DNA of 64,000 nt from Actinoplanes lobatus (GTDB lineage: Bacteria > Actinomycetota > Actinomycetes > Mycobacteriales > Micromonosporaceae). Below, piece after piece: positions 1 to 7,431 of the stretch (positions within the stretch are counted from its first letter, which is position 1; each line of letters opens with the position of its first letter). The notes beneath the pieces were generated by a model that ran no database searches, was not told the origin of the DNA, and saw nothing but the letters and a program-made list of their open reading frames with translations. Made by a program: the position numbers and the translations under genes. The stretch spans positions 8,800,501-8,864,500 of the forward strand of contig NZ_JACHNC010000001.1 in assembly GCF_014205215.1 (NCBI RefSeq), read 5' to 3'.

Positions 1-360
1 CAGGGTGCGCCCGGCCCGCGCAGCCGGCAGCGCGAACCGCCCGCCGTTGGGCGCCCGCAGCGTCACGACCGTGTCCCTGGGCAGGTAGGCGAAGTCGGTG
101 ACGCGGGAGAACACCGACCGTCGCCCGGTCAGGGTGAGCCGCTCGTCGTCGCAGGCCACGTCGCAGCCGCCGGCCAGCGGCACGACCAGCATCTCGTCGT
201 CGCCGGTGACGAACCGGGCCCGCCCGCCGACCGGCAGGTGCACCACCCGCAGGCCGGAGTACTCCCAGCCGGCGTTCTCCGGCGTGATGTACACGTCGAA
301 CGGCCGCTCCGCGGAACTGCCCCGTGGGACCAGCGGGTTCACTCGAGCGTTGTCGGCCAT
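1..360 (-). CDS. iolB: 5-deoxy-glucuronate isomerase IolB (N-terminal part, runs off the window)
   Basis: The 120 visible residues carry the IolB N-terminal cupin, including YITPENAGWEYSGLRVVHL followed by a G-D-x-E stretch and a DVACDDERLTL turn. IolB isomerises 5-deoxy-D-glucuronate to 2-deoxy-5-keto-gluconate in cytoplasmic myo-inositol catabolism. The ATG at 360 is preceded by a strong GGGAGGGG ribosome site. The remaining C-terminal half and any other iol genes lie beyond the left edge. Identification rests on the N-terminal motif only, which is quite characteristic; other cupins are less likely. Confidence 0.85.
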   Translation of the reverse strand, partial: MADNARVNPLVPRGSSAERPFDVYITPENAGWEYSGLRVVHLPVGGRARFVTGDDEMLVVPLAGGCDVACDDERLTLTGRRSVFSRVTDFAYLPRDTVVTLRAPNGGRFALPAARAGRTL

Positions 361-470
361 GCGCACCCCTCCCACCAACGATGCTCCAGCGGCGGGGTGA
401 CCGGTCGGCAACGCTGCGTTGGACCTGGTTTCGATGTAATTACGGGAGTGCTGCCGCGTCAATACTCGAA

Positions 471-498
471 GGGGCACGGACCGTACGGCCCGTGCCCC
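471..498 (-). terminator. Hairpin downstream of the acetyltransferase gene
   Basis: GGGGCACGG (471-479) pairs with CCGTGCCCC (490-498) around a loop that itself holds CCGTACGG. It lies 16 bp beyond the stop of the leftward acetyltransferase gene and before iolB. There is no long T-run, as is common in high-GC actinobacteria. Confidence 0.5.
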
Positions 499-514
499 TT
501 CAGACTGATCCTTT

Positions 515-1108
515 TCAGACAGCCCGCCACATGCGGTAGAACGGCGTACCATCCGGCAGGTAGATCTCGAACGGCGTCATCGGCGTGTAGCCGTGCCGCT
601 GGTAGAGGCGCACGTTGTCGTCGTTGGTCGCCTCCAGGTAGGCGGCGAGGCCCTCGGCGACCAGCTGCTCGTGGGTGTGCCGCATCAGCTCCCCGCCGAG
701 ACCCCGGCCCTGCTCCGACGGGCGGACCGCCAGGAACGCCAGGTGCCAGTGCTCCTCGTGCGGGTGGTTCTTGTCGAACACCTCGTCCAGGGCGTTGAAC
801 CGCTCCAGATACTCACCGGCCAGCGCTTCGAGGCGCTCGGTGTACCGCGGGGGCTCCGGCATCTCGTTGGCGCGGTCGAACCAGACGGCGGTGGCCGCCA
901 GCCCACCGTCCTCGTGGTCGATCACGTCCACCCGGCCGTACGAGTACGCGTGCTCGGTGTAGAGGGTGAAGAAGTCGGCCATCACCCGCTCCCGGTCGTC
1001 CAGCGGCGGCACCAGGTAGGCGTTGGCGGCCAGATCGTTGAACGAGTGCGAGACGAGCGCGCCGACCGCGGGGATCTCGTCCTCGCGGGCGGGTCGGACG
1101 ACGGTCAT
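515..1108 (-). CDS. GNAT family N-acetyltransferase
   Basis: A 197-residue cytoplasmic acetyltransferase of the GNAT fold. Motif A, the acetyl-CoA pyrophosphate loop, is LAVRPSEQGRGLGGELM, and the C-terminal NVRLYQRHGYTPM is the usual motif B. The start at 1108 overlaps the stop of the upstream permease by four bases (ATGA), so translation is probably coupled; the frame is open further upstream but that part only antisenses the permease. The substrate cannot be read from sequence. Pairing with an APC permease suggests an amine or amino-acid-like acceptor (inference). Confidence 0.85.
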   Translation of the reverse strand: MTVVRPAREDEIPAVGALVSHSFNDLAANAYLVPPLDDRERVMADFFTLYTEHAYSYGRVDVIDHEDGGLAATAVWFDRANEMPEPPRYTERLEALAGEYLERFNALDEVFDKNHPHEEHWHLAFLAVRPSEQGRGLGGELMRHTHEQLVAEGLAAYLEATNDDNVRLYQRHGYTPMTPFEIYLPDGTPFYRMWRAV

Positions 1109-2649
1109 CGGGTCTCCTCGTTCAGGGCGGCGGAGAAACCGCCGGAGTTGGCGGCACTGCGGGCTCCCAGGCCGATGCCGTTGTAAACCAGCGGCCGGGT
1201 GGTGCGCAGGTAGAGGGCCCACAGGATGCCGGCCACGAAGAGCACCGCGAAGGACAGCGGGATCACCAGCGCCGGGGTGCTGCCGGGCTCGACGCCGAGC
1301 AGCGTGGCGATGTTGTCGATCGCCAGGTACGACATGACCAGCAGCAGGATCGCGCCGATCACCGGGGCGATCACGCGGTGCAGGACGTCCTCGCCCTCCG
1401 GGTTACGGGCGAAGAAGCCGATCACCGCGAAGGCGGTGAGGGTGACCAGGAGCAGCACGCCGAGGCCGCCGCCGGTGCCGCCCCAGAAGAAGAGCTGGAC
1501 GAGCGGGTCCCAGCCCATCACGGCGTAGACGACGATGACCGCGAGGCCGACCGCCGACTGGGCCAGCGAGCCGTTCTTCGGCGCGCCGGTGCCGGGCACG
1601 GTCTTACCGAAGACGCGCGGCAGCACGCCCTCACGGCCGAGCGAGAACATGTACCGCGAGATGATGTTGTGGAACGAGATCATCGCCGCGATCAGCGAGG
1701 TCAGGAACAGCGCGTGGCCCAGGTGGATGGCGACGTCACCGAGCGGCACGGCGGCCAGGTTGAAGAACAGCTCCGGGCCCTCGGCGACGGCCCGCTCGAC
1801 GACCTTGTCGGCGCCGGCCGCGGAGATCATCGCCCAGGAGGCGAAGGCGTAGAGCACGGCGATCAGCGCGATCGCGATGTACGTGGCCCGGGAGACGGTA
1901 CGCCGCGGGTCGCGCGACTCCTCGCTGAACACCACCGACTGCTCGAACCCGACGAAGCCGGTGATCGCCATGACCAGCAGGGCGCCGGCGCCCGCACCGG
2001 TCAGCGAGGACGGGTCGAGCGAGGCGGTCGAGGGGGTGAAGCCCTCCGTGGTGATCTCGGCGACCGCGTACACCACGGTCAGCAGGATCTCGGCGACCAG
2101 CAGGGTGGCCAGCACCCGGCCGTTGACGGCCACGTCACGTACACCGAGGACGGCGACCAGCGCCCAGGCGGCCAGGCCGAGCACCCACCACGGGGCGTTG
2201 ACGCCGAACCAGTCGGCGAACAGGGGCTCGGCGATCGCGCCGAACCCGCCGTACGAGGCGACCTGGAACATGTTGTAGGCGAGCAGCGCCACCCAGGAGG
2301 CGCCGACGCCGAGCGGGCGGCCGAGGCCCTGCGAGACGTATGCGTAGAAGGCGCCGGCGTTGGAGATGTGCCGGGCCATCGCCACGTAGCCGACCGAGAA
2401 GATCGCCAGGACCACGGCGACCGCCAGGAAGGCGCCGGCGATGCCGGTCAGGCCGGTGACGGCGAGGCCGGTGGGAACGACGCCGGCGACGACGGTGAGC
2501 GGGGCGGCCGCCGACATGACGAAGAAGACGACCGAGGCGACGCCGAGGCGGTCGCGGGCCAGGGTATCGGAGACGCGACTTTCCGCGGGTTTTGTGCCGG
2601 AATATGACACGAGGGGCTCCACAGGTAAGGGGGGTTTGGAGTTAGGCAC
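1105..2649 (-). CDS. APC superfamily amino acid/amine permease
   Basis: About 500 residues with roughly 12-14 hydrophobic segments and the APC start SVVFFVMSAAAPLTVVAG followed by a Gly-rich re-entrant region. The family catalyses proton- or exchange-driven uptake of amino acids or amines across the membrane. The GTG at 2649 overlaps the GPP34 stop by 8 bp. A GTG at 2610 with GGAG six bases upstream is an equally good or better start and would shorten the protein by 13 residues. A short Pro-rich lead precedes the first membrane helix. It is related to the second APC permease at 7432-9702, which has the same AAPLTVVAG/MTPLTVVAG signature. Confidence 0.85.
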   Translation of the reverse strand: MPNSKPPLPVEPLVSYSGTKPAESRVSDTLARDRLGVASVVFFVMSAAAPLTVVAGVVPTGLAVTGLTGIAGAFLAVAVVLAIFSVGYVAMARHISNAGAFYAYVSQGLGRPLGVGASWVALLAYNMFQVASYGGFGAIAEPLFADWFGVNAPWWVLGLAAWALVAVLGVRDVAVNGRVLATLLVAEILLTVVYAVAEITTEGFTPSTASLDPSSLTGAGAGALLVMAITGFVGFEQSVVFSEESRDPRRTVSRATYIAIALIAVLYAFASWAMISAAGADKVVERAVAEGPELFFNLAAVPLGDVAIHLGHALFLTSLIAAMISFHNIISRYMFSLGREGVLPRVFGKTVPGTGAPKNGSLAQSAVGLAVIVVYAVMGWDPLVQLFFWGGTGGGLGVLLLVTLTAFAVIGFFARNPEGEDVLHRVIAPVIGAILLLVMSYLAIDNIATLLGVEPGSTPALVIPLSFAVLFVAGILWALYLRTTRPLVYNGIGLGARSAANSGGFSAALNEETR

Positions 2650-3295
2650 GACGGGCCATGACGGCGTCTCCCACCGCCGCCTCGGCCTGCGACACGAGTT
2701 GTTGCAACATCGCCGGGAACAGCCTGCGGAACTGCTCGAACAGCGCCGCCCTGTCCCGTGCGTCGAGGGTGGCCAGCACGTGCTGGTCCAGGCCGGTGGC
2801 CAGGATCAGGCCGGCCAACAGCAGGTCGGCCACGTCCAGCTGCTCGTCCCGGGTGACCTTGGTACGGATGCGGGTGGCCGGCCAGCCCGCGGTCATCGAG
2901 TCGGCCGGCACGTAGGAGACCTTGGTGCCGCCGAGCAGTCCGCGTTTCTCCACCCGTTTGATCAGGGCGGCCCGGGACAGGCGGCGCTCGACCAGATCGG
3001 TGGCGACACCGGTGGAGAGGTACGCGAGCCAGTTGCGTACGCCGTGCTGGCCGGCCTCCCGCAGGATCTGTTCGAGCACCGCGGTGCTGGCGGCGTCCCC
3101 GGTCGGCCGCTCGTCTATGACGACGAGCTCGGTCTCCACGAGGTCGATCCGCCGCCACAACATCAGCTCGCCGAGCAGGGCCGCGCCGAGACCGAGACCG
3201 AGAGTGGCCGGTGACAGCAGGGACTTGCCGCGAATCGTGTCGTGAGCGGTGAGGTAGAGATCGTCCGCGGGTGGTAGCTGCGGCGGCAACGCCAC
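2642..3295 (-). CDS. GPP34 (GOLPH3-like) family protein
   Basis: A 217-residue protein with the GPP34 pattern: an N-terminal DDLYLTAHDTIRGK, a hydrophobic LGLGAALLGELML helix, then IDLVETELVVIDERPTGD and a C-terminal helical bundle. Eukaryotic relatives bind phosphatidylinositol-4-phosphate at the Golgi. The actinobacterial members are abundant but functionally undefined and probably peripheral membrane proteins. The GTG start at 3295 has a perfect AAGGAG eight bases upstream, which decides it over the in-frame ATG at 3340. It is first in a probable three-gene transcript with the permease and acetyltransferase. Confidence 0.85.
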   Translation of the reverse strand: MALPPQLPPADDLYLTAHDTIRGKSLLSPATLGLGLGAALLGELMLWRRIDLVETELVVIDERPTGDAASTAVLEQILREAGQHGVRNWLAYLSTGVATDLVERRLSRAALIKRVEKRGLLGGTKVSYVPADSMTAGWPATRIRTKVTRDEQLDVADLLLAGLILATGLDQHVLATLDARDRAALFEQFRRLFPAMLQQLVSQAEAAVGDAVMARRA

Positions 3296-3547
3296 TCCCG
3301 ATTCTCCTTTCGACGCCGTACAGGGAGGGTGCCCGCTCATGAGAGATGAGGGTGACCTTCACGAAGTCAATTACATTGCGCTCCCCCCGGCGCGACGCTG
3401 GAAGCCTGCCAGCTCCGGTCGATCGACGCAACTTCCAGAAGGGACAAATCGAGAGTCCACTTAGGGCCGTGTTGATCACAGCGTCTCTCAGGCAATTCAG
3501 TTAACGATCGAGAAACCTCCGACAATTTATGAACCACGTCTATATAG

Positions 3548-3559
3548 ATGAATCTTCAA
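3548..3559. promoter_or_regulatory. MarR-type operator candidate, distal dioxygenase box
   Basis: ATGAATCTTCAA matches TTGAA-NN-TTCAA (12 positions counting the spacer) except at the first base. It lies about 90 bp before the start of the dioxygenase gene, upstream of the perfect box at 3626-3639. Confidence 0.4.
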
Positions 3560-3625
3560 ATGTCAATCGCTACTTTTAGTAACTAGTTGCGGGATCAACT
3601 AAGTCGGCGTACCGTTGCCGAAAAG

Positions 3626-3639
3626 GTTGAAGCTTCAAC
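3626..3639. promoter_or_regulatory. MarR-type operator candidate, proximal dioxygenase box
   Basis: GTTGAAGCTTCAAC is a perfect 14-bp palindrome immediately before the GGAGG ribosome site of the dioxygenase gene. The same architecture, GTTGAA-TG-TTCAAC, occurs between azoR and marR at 59812-59825. A repressor bound here would block transcription into the dioxygenase. Confidence 0.55.
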
Positions 3640-3855
3640 GGAGGTCATCGTGCGGATGCCCGCTCTCTTCCTCAGCCACGGCGCCCCGCCACTGGTCGAC
3701 GACCCCACCTGGGTGGCGCAGCTGCGCGACGTCGCCGCCGGCCTCCCGAGGCCGAAAGCGATCCTGATGGCCTCGGCACACTGGGAGTCCGCGCCGCTCA
3801 TGCTGGGCGCCACCGAGACCGTCCCGTTGGTGTATGACTTCGGCGGATTCGCCCC

Positions 3856-3865
3856 GCACTACTAC
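3856..3865 (+). repeat. Target site duplication, left copy
   Basis: GCACTACTAC directly before the left terminal inverted repeat. The identical ten bases follow the right end at 5190-5199. Ten-base duplications are typical of the ISAs1 family. Confidence 0.93.
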
Positions 3866-5189
3866 CAGGGCCCCGGCAAAGTCGTGACGGTGTCCGACTT
3901 GGGGGATCTGGAGTAGAAGCGCCGCTGTTGGGTGTAGCAAGACGGGCATGACCGGTTCGAAAGATCATCAAGGTTCCTACGCCACGATGATCTATCCGAA
4001 GTGAGTCATGCCCGCACTGCCATCATCGCTGATCTCCTCTTTGTCCTGCGCACCGGCTCTGACCGTGCCCGAAACCGCTGGCGGCCTGGTGGCAGTGCTC
4101 GATTGCCTGCCTGATCCGCGGGCACGTCGTGGGGTCCGGCACCGGTTGACGGCGGTAGTGATCGCAGCAGTCTGTGCCGTGATCGCCGGCTGCCGTTCCT
4201 ATACGGCGATCGCCGAATGGGTCGCCGACGTTCCGGCCTCGACAGCTCTCGCCCTGGGTATCGCCCCTGACCGGCGCCCCTCTGAAGCGATGATCCGCCG
4301 ATTGCTGCAGGCCCTCGATGCGCAGCTGCTGACCACGGCGATCGCTGTCTGGCTCGTAGGCCGGGCCGAGACCTCGACAAGCCGGCAGGCCATCGCGGTC
4401 GACGGCAAGACACTGCGCGGATCCCGCACCGGCGACAGCACCGCCCGGCACCTGCTGGCCGCCTGCGATCAGAACGCCGGCATGGTCCTGGCCAGCACCG
4501 ATATCGACAGCAAGACCAATGAGATCACCCGATTCGCGCCTCTGCTGGACCAGATCGGCGACCTACGAGACGCCGTGATCACCGCCGACGCGATGCACTG
4601 CCAGCGCGAACACGTCGACTACCTCGCCGAACGGGGCGCCCATTGGATCCTGACCGTCAAAGGCAACCAACCGCACCTGCACAAACAGCTCTCCCGTCTG
4701 CCCTGGCGGCAAGTCCCGCAAGCTGCCCGCCAGGATGACCGCGGCCACGGCCGCCGGGAGATCCGCACCCTGAGGATCGTGACCGTCGCCGCAGGCATCG
4801 ACTTCCCGCATGCCGTCCAAGCCCTGCAGATCCGCCGTCGTAGACGCCGCCTCGACCAGCCACGGCGCTTCACCACCCAAACCGTCTACGCCATCACCGA
4901 CCTACACGTCCACCAGGCAAAACCTGCCCAACTGGCAGCCTGGATCCGCGGGCACTGGACCATCGAAAACAAGATCCACTGGGTTCGCGACGTCACCTAC
5001 GCAGAAGACCGCAGCCAAATCCGTACCGGCACCGGACCACACGTCATGGCCGCCCTCCGCGACGCTGCCATCAGCGCATTACGGGCAGCCGGAACCACCA
5101 ACATCGCCGCCGCCACCCGCCATCACGCCCGCGACAGCAACCGCCCGTTGACACTCCTCGGCCTCATTTAGGACTTTGCCGGGGCCCTG
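3866..5189 (+). mobile_element. Complete ISAs1-family insertion sequence, 1324 bp
   Basis: The ends are perfect 18-bp inverted repeats: CAGGGCCCCGGCAAAGTC at 3866-3883 and its complement at 5172-5189. One transposase gene (4008-5171) fills the element. The 10-bp direct duplication, length and CAGGGCC ends all match the ISAs1 family. Intact ends, an open transposase and an identical duplication suggest recent insertion into the dioxygenase gene. Confidence 0.93.
4008..5171 (+). CDS. ISAs1-family DDE transposase
   Basis: A 387-residue transposase. The N-terminal DDE_Tnp_1-associated domain (LVAVLDCLPDPRARRGVRHRL, about residues 27-47) is followed by the catalytic core. Acidic residues visible are D132 in AVDGKTLRGS, D194 in ITADAMHCQ and E320 in HWTIENKIHWVRDVTYAED, the family's signature. 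Reading is open to the TAG that overlaps the right inverted repeat, so the enzyme looks functional. It catalyses cut-and-paste movement of the element that carries it. No other copy lies in the window. Confidence 0.95.
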   Translation: MPALPSSLISSLSCAPALTVPETAGGLVAVLDCLPDPRARRGVRHRLTAVVIAAVCAVIAGCRSYTAIAEWVADVPASTALALGIAPDRRPSEAMIRRLLQALDAQLLTTAIAVWLVGRAETSTSRQAIAVDGKTLRGSRTGDSTARHLLAACDQNAGMVLASTDIDSKTNEITRFAPLLDQIGDLRDAVITADAMHCQREHVDYLAERGAHWILTVKGNQPHLHKQLSRLPWRQVPQAARQDDRGHGRREIRTLRIVTVAAGIDFPHAVQALQIRRRRRRLDQPRRFTTQTVYAITDLHVHQAKPAQLAAWIRGHWTIENKIHWVRDVTYAEDRSQIRTGTGPHVMAALRDAAISALRAAGTTNIAAATRHHARDSNRPLTLLGLI

Positions 5190-5199
5190 GCACTACTAC
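5190..5199 (+). repeat. Target site duplication, right copy
   Basis: GCACTACTAC directly after the right inverted repeat, identical to 3856-3865. The dioxygenase frame resumes at 5200 with CAG GTT CAG. Confidence 0.93.
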
Positions 5200-5765
5200 C
5201 AGGTTCAGTACCCGGCCCCCGGCGCGCCGGACCTCGCCGACAAGGTCGCCGCGCTGATGCCGGACACCGAGACCGTCGCCCGCACCGACCGCGGCCTCGA
5301 TCACGGTGCGTATGTGCCGCTAACCGTCATGTATCCGGACGCCGACATCCCGGTGCTCCAGATGTCGCTGCCCACCCTCGAACCGGACCGCCTGCTCGAG
5401 ATCGGCCGCCGCCTGGCCCCGCTGCGCGACGAGGGCGTGCTCATCGTCGGTTCCGGCTTCACCACCCACGGGCTGCCGTTCCTGCGCGACTGGAGCCCCG
5501 GGGCGGCCGCACCCGGCTGGTCCCGGGAATTCGACGCCTGGGCCGCCGAGACCCTGGCCCGCGGCGCCGTCGACGAACTCGCCGACTTCCGCGACCGCGC
5601 CCCCGGCATGCCCTACGCCCACCCCACCATCGAGCACTTCGCCCCGATGTTCCTCACCCTCGGCGCGTCCGGGGATCCGTCGCGGGCACCCGAACAACCG
5701 ATCGACGGATTCTGGATGGGACTGGCGAAAAGATCATTCCAGGTCGCCTGATCCGATCGTTTCTC

Positions 5766-5806
5766 AGCGTGCTTGCAGGATCTTTCGAGATCCTGTGAAG
5801 CATGCT
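5766..5806 (+). promoter_or_regulatory. Two-part hairpin that encloses the terC start codon
   Basis: Inner stem CAGGATCT (5776-5783) and AGATCCTG (5788-5795) close a TTCG tetraloop. Outer stem AGCGTGCTT (5766-5774) and AAGCATGCT (5798-5806) pairs over nine positions with one G-U. The ATG at 5802-5804 lies inside the outer stem. It could control translation initiation or serve as a terminator for the preceding gene, but no T-run follows. Confidence 0.55.
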
Positions 5807-6812
5807 TGAGGTCTCCGCGCTCGGGTGGATCGTCACCATCGGTGTCATCGTCGCCCTGCTCGCCCTCGATTTGACGCTCGGGGTGCTCCGTCCACATGTC
5901 GTCGGCTTCCGTGAGGCCGCCGCCTGGTCAGTCTTCTACATCGCCGTCGCGATCGCGTTCGGTGTCGTCTTCGGAAGCATCGCCGGCTGGGATTTCGGCA
6001 CCCAGTACTTCGCCGGGTACATCGTCGAGAAGAGCCTGTCCGTCGACAACCTCTTCGTCTTCGTGATCATCATGTCGACGTTCGCCGTACCCGAGCCCTA
6101 CCAGCAGAAAGTGCTCACCTACGGGATCATCCTCGCGCTGATCCTCCGGGTCATCTTCATCGCGCTGGGCGCCGCCCTGCTCAGCATGTTCTCGTTCATG
6201 TTCCTGATCTTCGGCCTGATCCTGCTCTACACCGCCTTCCAGCTCTTCCGGCACCGCGACCAGGATCCCAGCATCGAGGACAACGTCCTGGTCCGCGCCG
6301 GCCGCCGCTTCCTCCCGGTGACCGACGACTACGTCGACGGCAAGATGATCACCCGCATCGACGGAAAGCGAATGTTCACCCCCCTCTTCCTGGTCCTGCT
6401 GGCCATCGGCGGCACCGACCTGCTGTTCGCCCTCGACTCCATCCCCGCCGTCTTCGGCGTGACCGAGGAGGCGTACATCGTCTTCGTCGCCAACGCCTTC
6501 GCCCTGCTCGGCCTGCGCGCCCTGTTCTTCCTGGTGATGGGCCTACTGGACCGCCTGGTCTACCTGTCGACGGGCCTGTCGCTGATCCTCGCCTTCATCG
6601 GCGTCAAGCTGATCCTGCACTGGGCCCACAAGGACATCAGCGAGTCCATCCCCGAGGTGAGCACCGCCGCCTCGCTAGCCGTGATCATCGGCATCCTGAC
6701 CATCACCACCATCGCCAGCCTGATCAAATCCCGTCGCGACCCGTCCCTCAAGGCCCACGCCGGAAGCCTGCGCGCCCACCCGGCCCCCGACCAGCATCAC
6801 GCCGAGCCCTAG
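5802..6812 (+). CDS. TerC/Alx family integral membrane protein
   Basis: A 336-residue polytopic protein with about nine membrane helices. The TerC signatures are present: VEKSLSVDNLFVF (residues 75-87, with D82) and GGTDLLFALDSIPAVFGV (203-220, with D206 and D212), whose intramembrane acidic residues are thought to bind Mn2+. Relatives (Alx, MntP-like exporters, TerC) act in manganese efflux, pH response or tellurite resistance. No typical Shine-Dalgarno precedes the ATG, which instead sits inside a long hairpin. The C-terminal tail is short and rich in His/Pro. There are no ter operon partners nearby, so tellurite resistance is not supported. Confidence 0.9.
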   Translation: MLEVSALGWIVTIGVIVALLALDLTLGVLRPHVVGFREAAAWSVFYIAVAIAFGVVFGSIAGWDFGTQYFAGYIVEKSLSVDNLFVFVIIMSTFAVPEPYQQKVLTYGIILALILRVIFIALGAALLSMFSFMFLIFGLILLYTAFQLFRHRDQDPSIEDNVLVRAGRRFLPVTDDYVDGKMITRIDGKRMFTPLFLVLLAIGGTDLLFALDSIPAVFGVTEEAYIVFVANAFALLGLRALFFLVMGLLDRLVYLSTGLSLILAFIGVKLILHWAHKDISESIPEVSTAASLAVIIGILTITTIASLIKSRRDPSLKAHAGSLRAHPAPDQHHAEP

Positions 6813-6859
6813 CCGTCTCTCTCCCGCCAGGTGGAGGGTCGCCCTCAGCGACCCCCTCT

Positions 6860-6960
6860 CCGGTACGCGTGACGCCACCCCCAACCACACATACGGCAGT
6901 TCCCGTGGGTCCACGCGACCATCTGCCCGGTTAAGCCTGTGCCGCCCCCGCCGGGCTGAG
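6860..6960 (+). repeat. Dispersed gene-end repeat, copy 1
   Basis: Begins CCGGTACGCGTGA and ends GCCGGGCTGAG, with CGACCATCTGCCC inside. Copies with the same ends lie at 35113-35215, 50168-50246 and, inverted, 59062-59158. This copy begins 48 bp after terC in the same orientation. Confidence 0.6.
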
Positions 6961-7071
6961 ATCGGTACTCCCTCAAGCCCGGCCAGGTGTCCCCTCACGC
7001 ACCTGCCGCCGCTCCCGGCCGCCCACGCCGCCCCCGGTCCTGCCGCCGCTCCCGGCAGCTCGCCCTGTCCC

Positions 7072-7250
7072 GCTCCCGCCGCTGCCCCGGCAACCCCGCA
7101 CTGGCCCCGCTCCCGCCGCTGCCCCGGCAACCCGCACTGGCCCCGCTCCCGCCGCTGCCCGGCAACCCGCACTGGCCCCACTCCCGCCGCTGCCCGGCAA
7201 CCCGCACTGGCCCCACTCCCGCCGCTGCCCCGGCAACCCGCACTGGCCCC
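7072..7250. repeat. Minisatellite, five tandem units of 35-37 bp
   Basis: Units start at 7072, 7109, 7145, 7180 and 7215. Each reads GCTCCCGCCGCTGCC, then CGGCAACCCGCACTGGCCCC, with one- or two-base length changes in the C-runs. The varied unit lengths (37, 36, 35, 35, 36) and loss of frame argue against coding function. Confidence 0.9.
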
Positions 7251-7431
7251 GCTCCCGGCCGCCGGTGACGCTCAGCCGCTGGCCATGGCTTTGTTTTCCC
7301 AGCACCGGCCCTGCCCACTCCCTGCCGTAACGCCGCCATGGTGAACACGGGTCACGCAGGCCGGAGCGCACAAGGTGACGAACCCGGTGCGCACTCGCCA
7401 GCCTTCGGCTTGCGGAGGTCTCCGGAACCGA

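Larger units (their letters stand above)
3296..3649. promoter_or_regulatory. AT-rich divergent promoter region
   Basis: This 354-bp gap separates the leftward GPP34 operon from the rightward dioxygenase gene. Bases about 3480-3640 are conspicuously AT-rich for this genome (for example TATATAG and TACTTTTAG runs), as expected for promoters. It contains two TTGAA-NN-TTCAA type boxes, listed separately. No coding frame in it looks real. Confidence 0.6.
3650..5751 (+). pseudogene. DODA-type extradiol dioxygenase (LigB superfamily), interrupted by an insertion sequence
   Basis: The N-terminal part (3650-3865, starting PALFLSHGAPPLVDD) and the C-terminal part (5200-5751, ending IDGFWMGLAKRSFQVA) are the two halves of one 4,5-DOPA-extradiol-dioxygenase-like protein. 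Visible metal ligands include the SHGAP histidine, the SAHWE histidine and the TTHGLP histidine, which would hold a nonheme metal for ring cleavage of a catechol-like substrate. The halves are in the same frame. Removing the element and one target copy gives ...PHYYQVQYPAP... and a 255-residue protein, normal for the family. As it stands the left part runs into the element and stops at 3916. GTG at 3650 is five bases after GGAGG. Confidence 0.9.
6813..7431. other. Intergenic stretch rich in repeats
   Basis: No convincing gene lies in these 619 bp. The stretch contains a dispersed 3'-end repeat (6860-6960), a five-copy minisatellite (7072-7250) and about 180 bp of low-complexity GC-rich sequence before the stop of the leftward permease gene. 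Open frames here are products of the repeat and the GC bias. Confidence 0.7.

Noticed and set aside
5766-5806. yybP-ykoY manganese riboswitch considered before terC
   Set aside because: The leader is too short, and the conserved internal loops of that riboswitch are not visible. Only a simple two-part hairpin is seen.
7072-7250. CRISPR array considered for the 35-37 bp repeats
   Set aside because: The units are directly adjacent with no variable spacers, and no cas genes are present.
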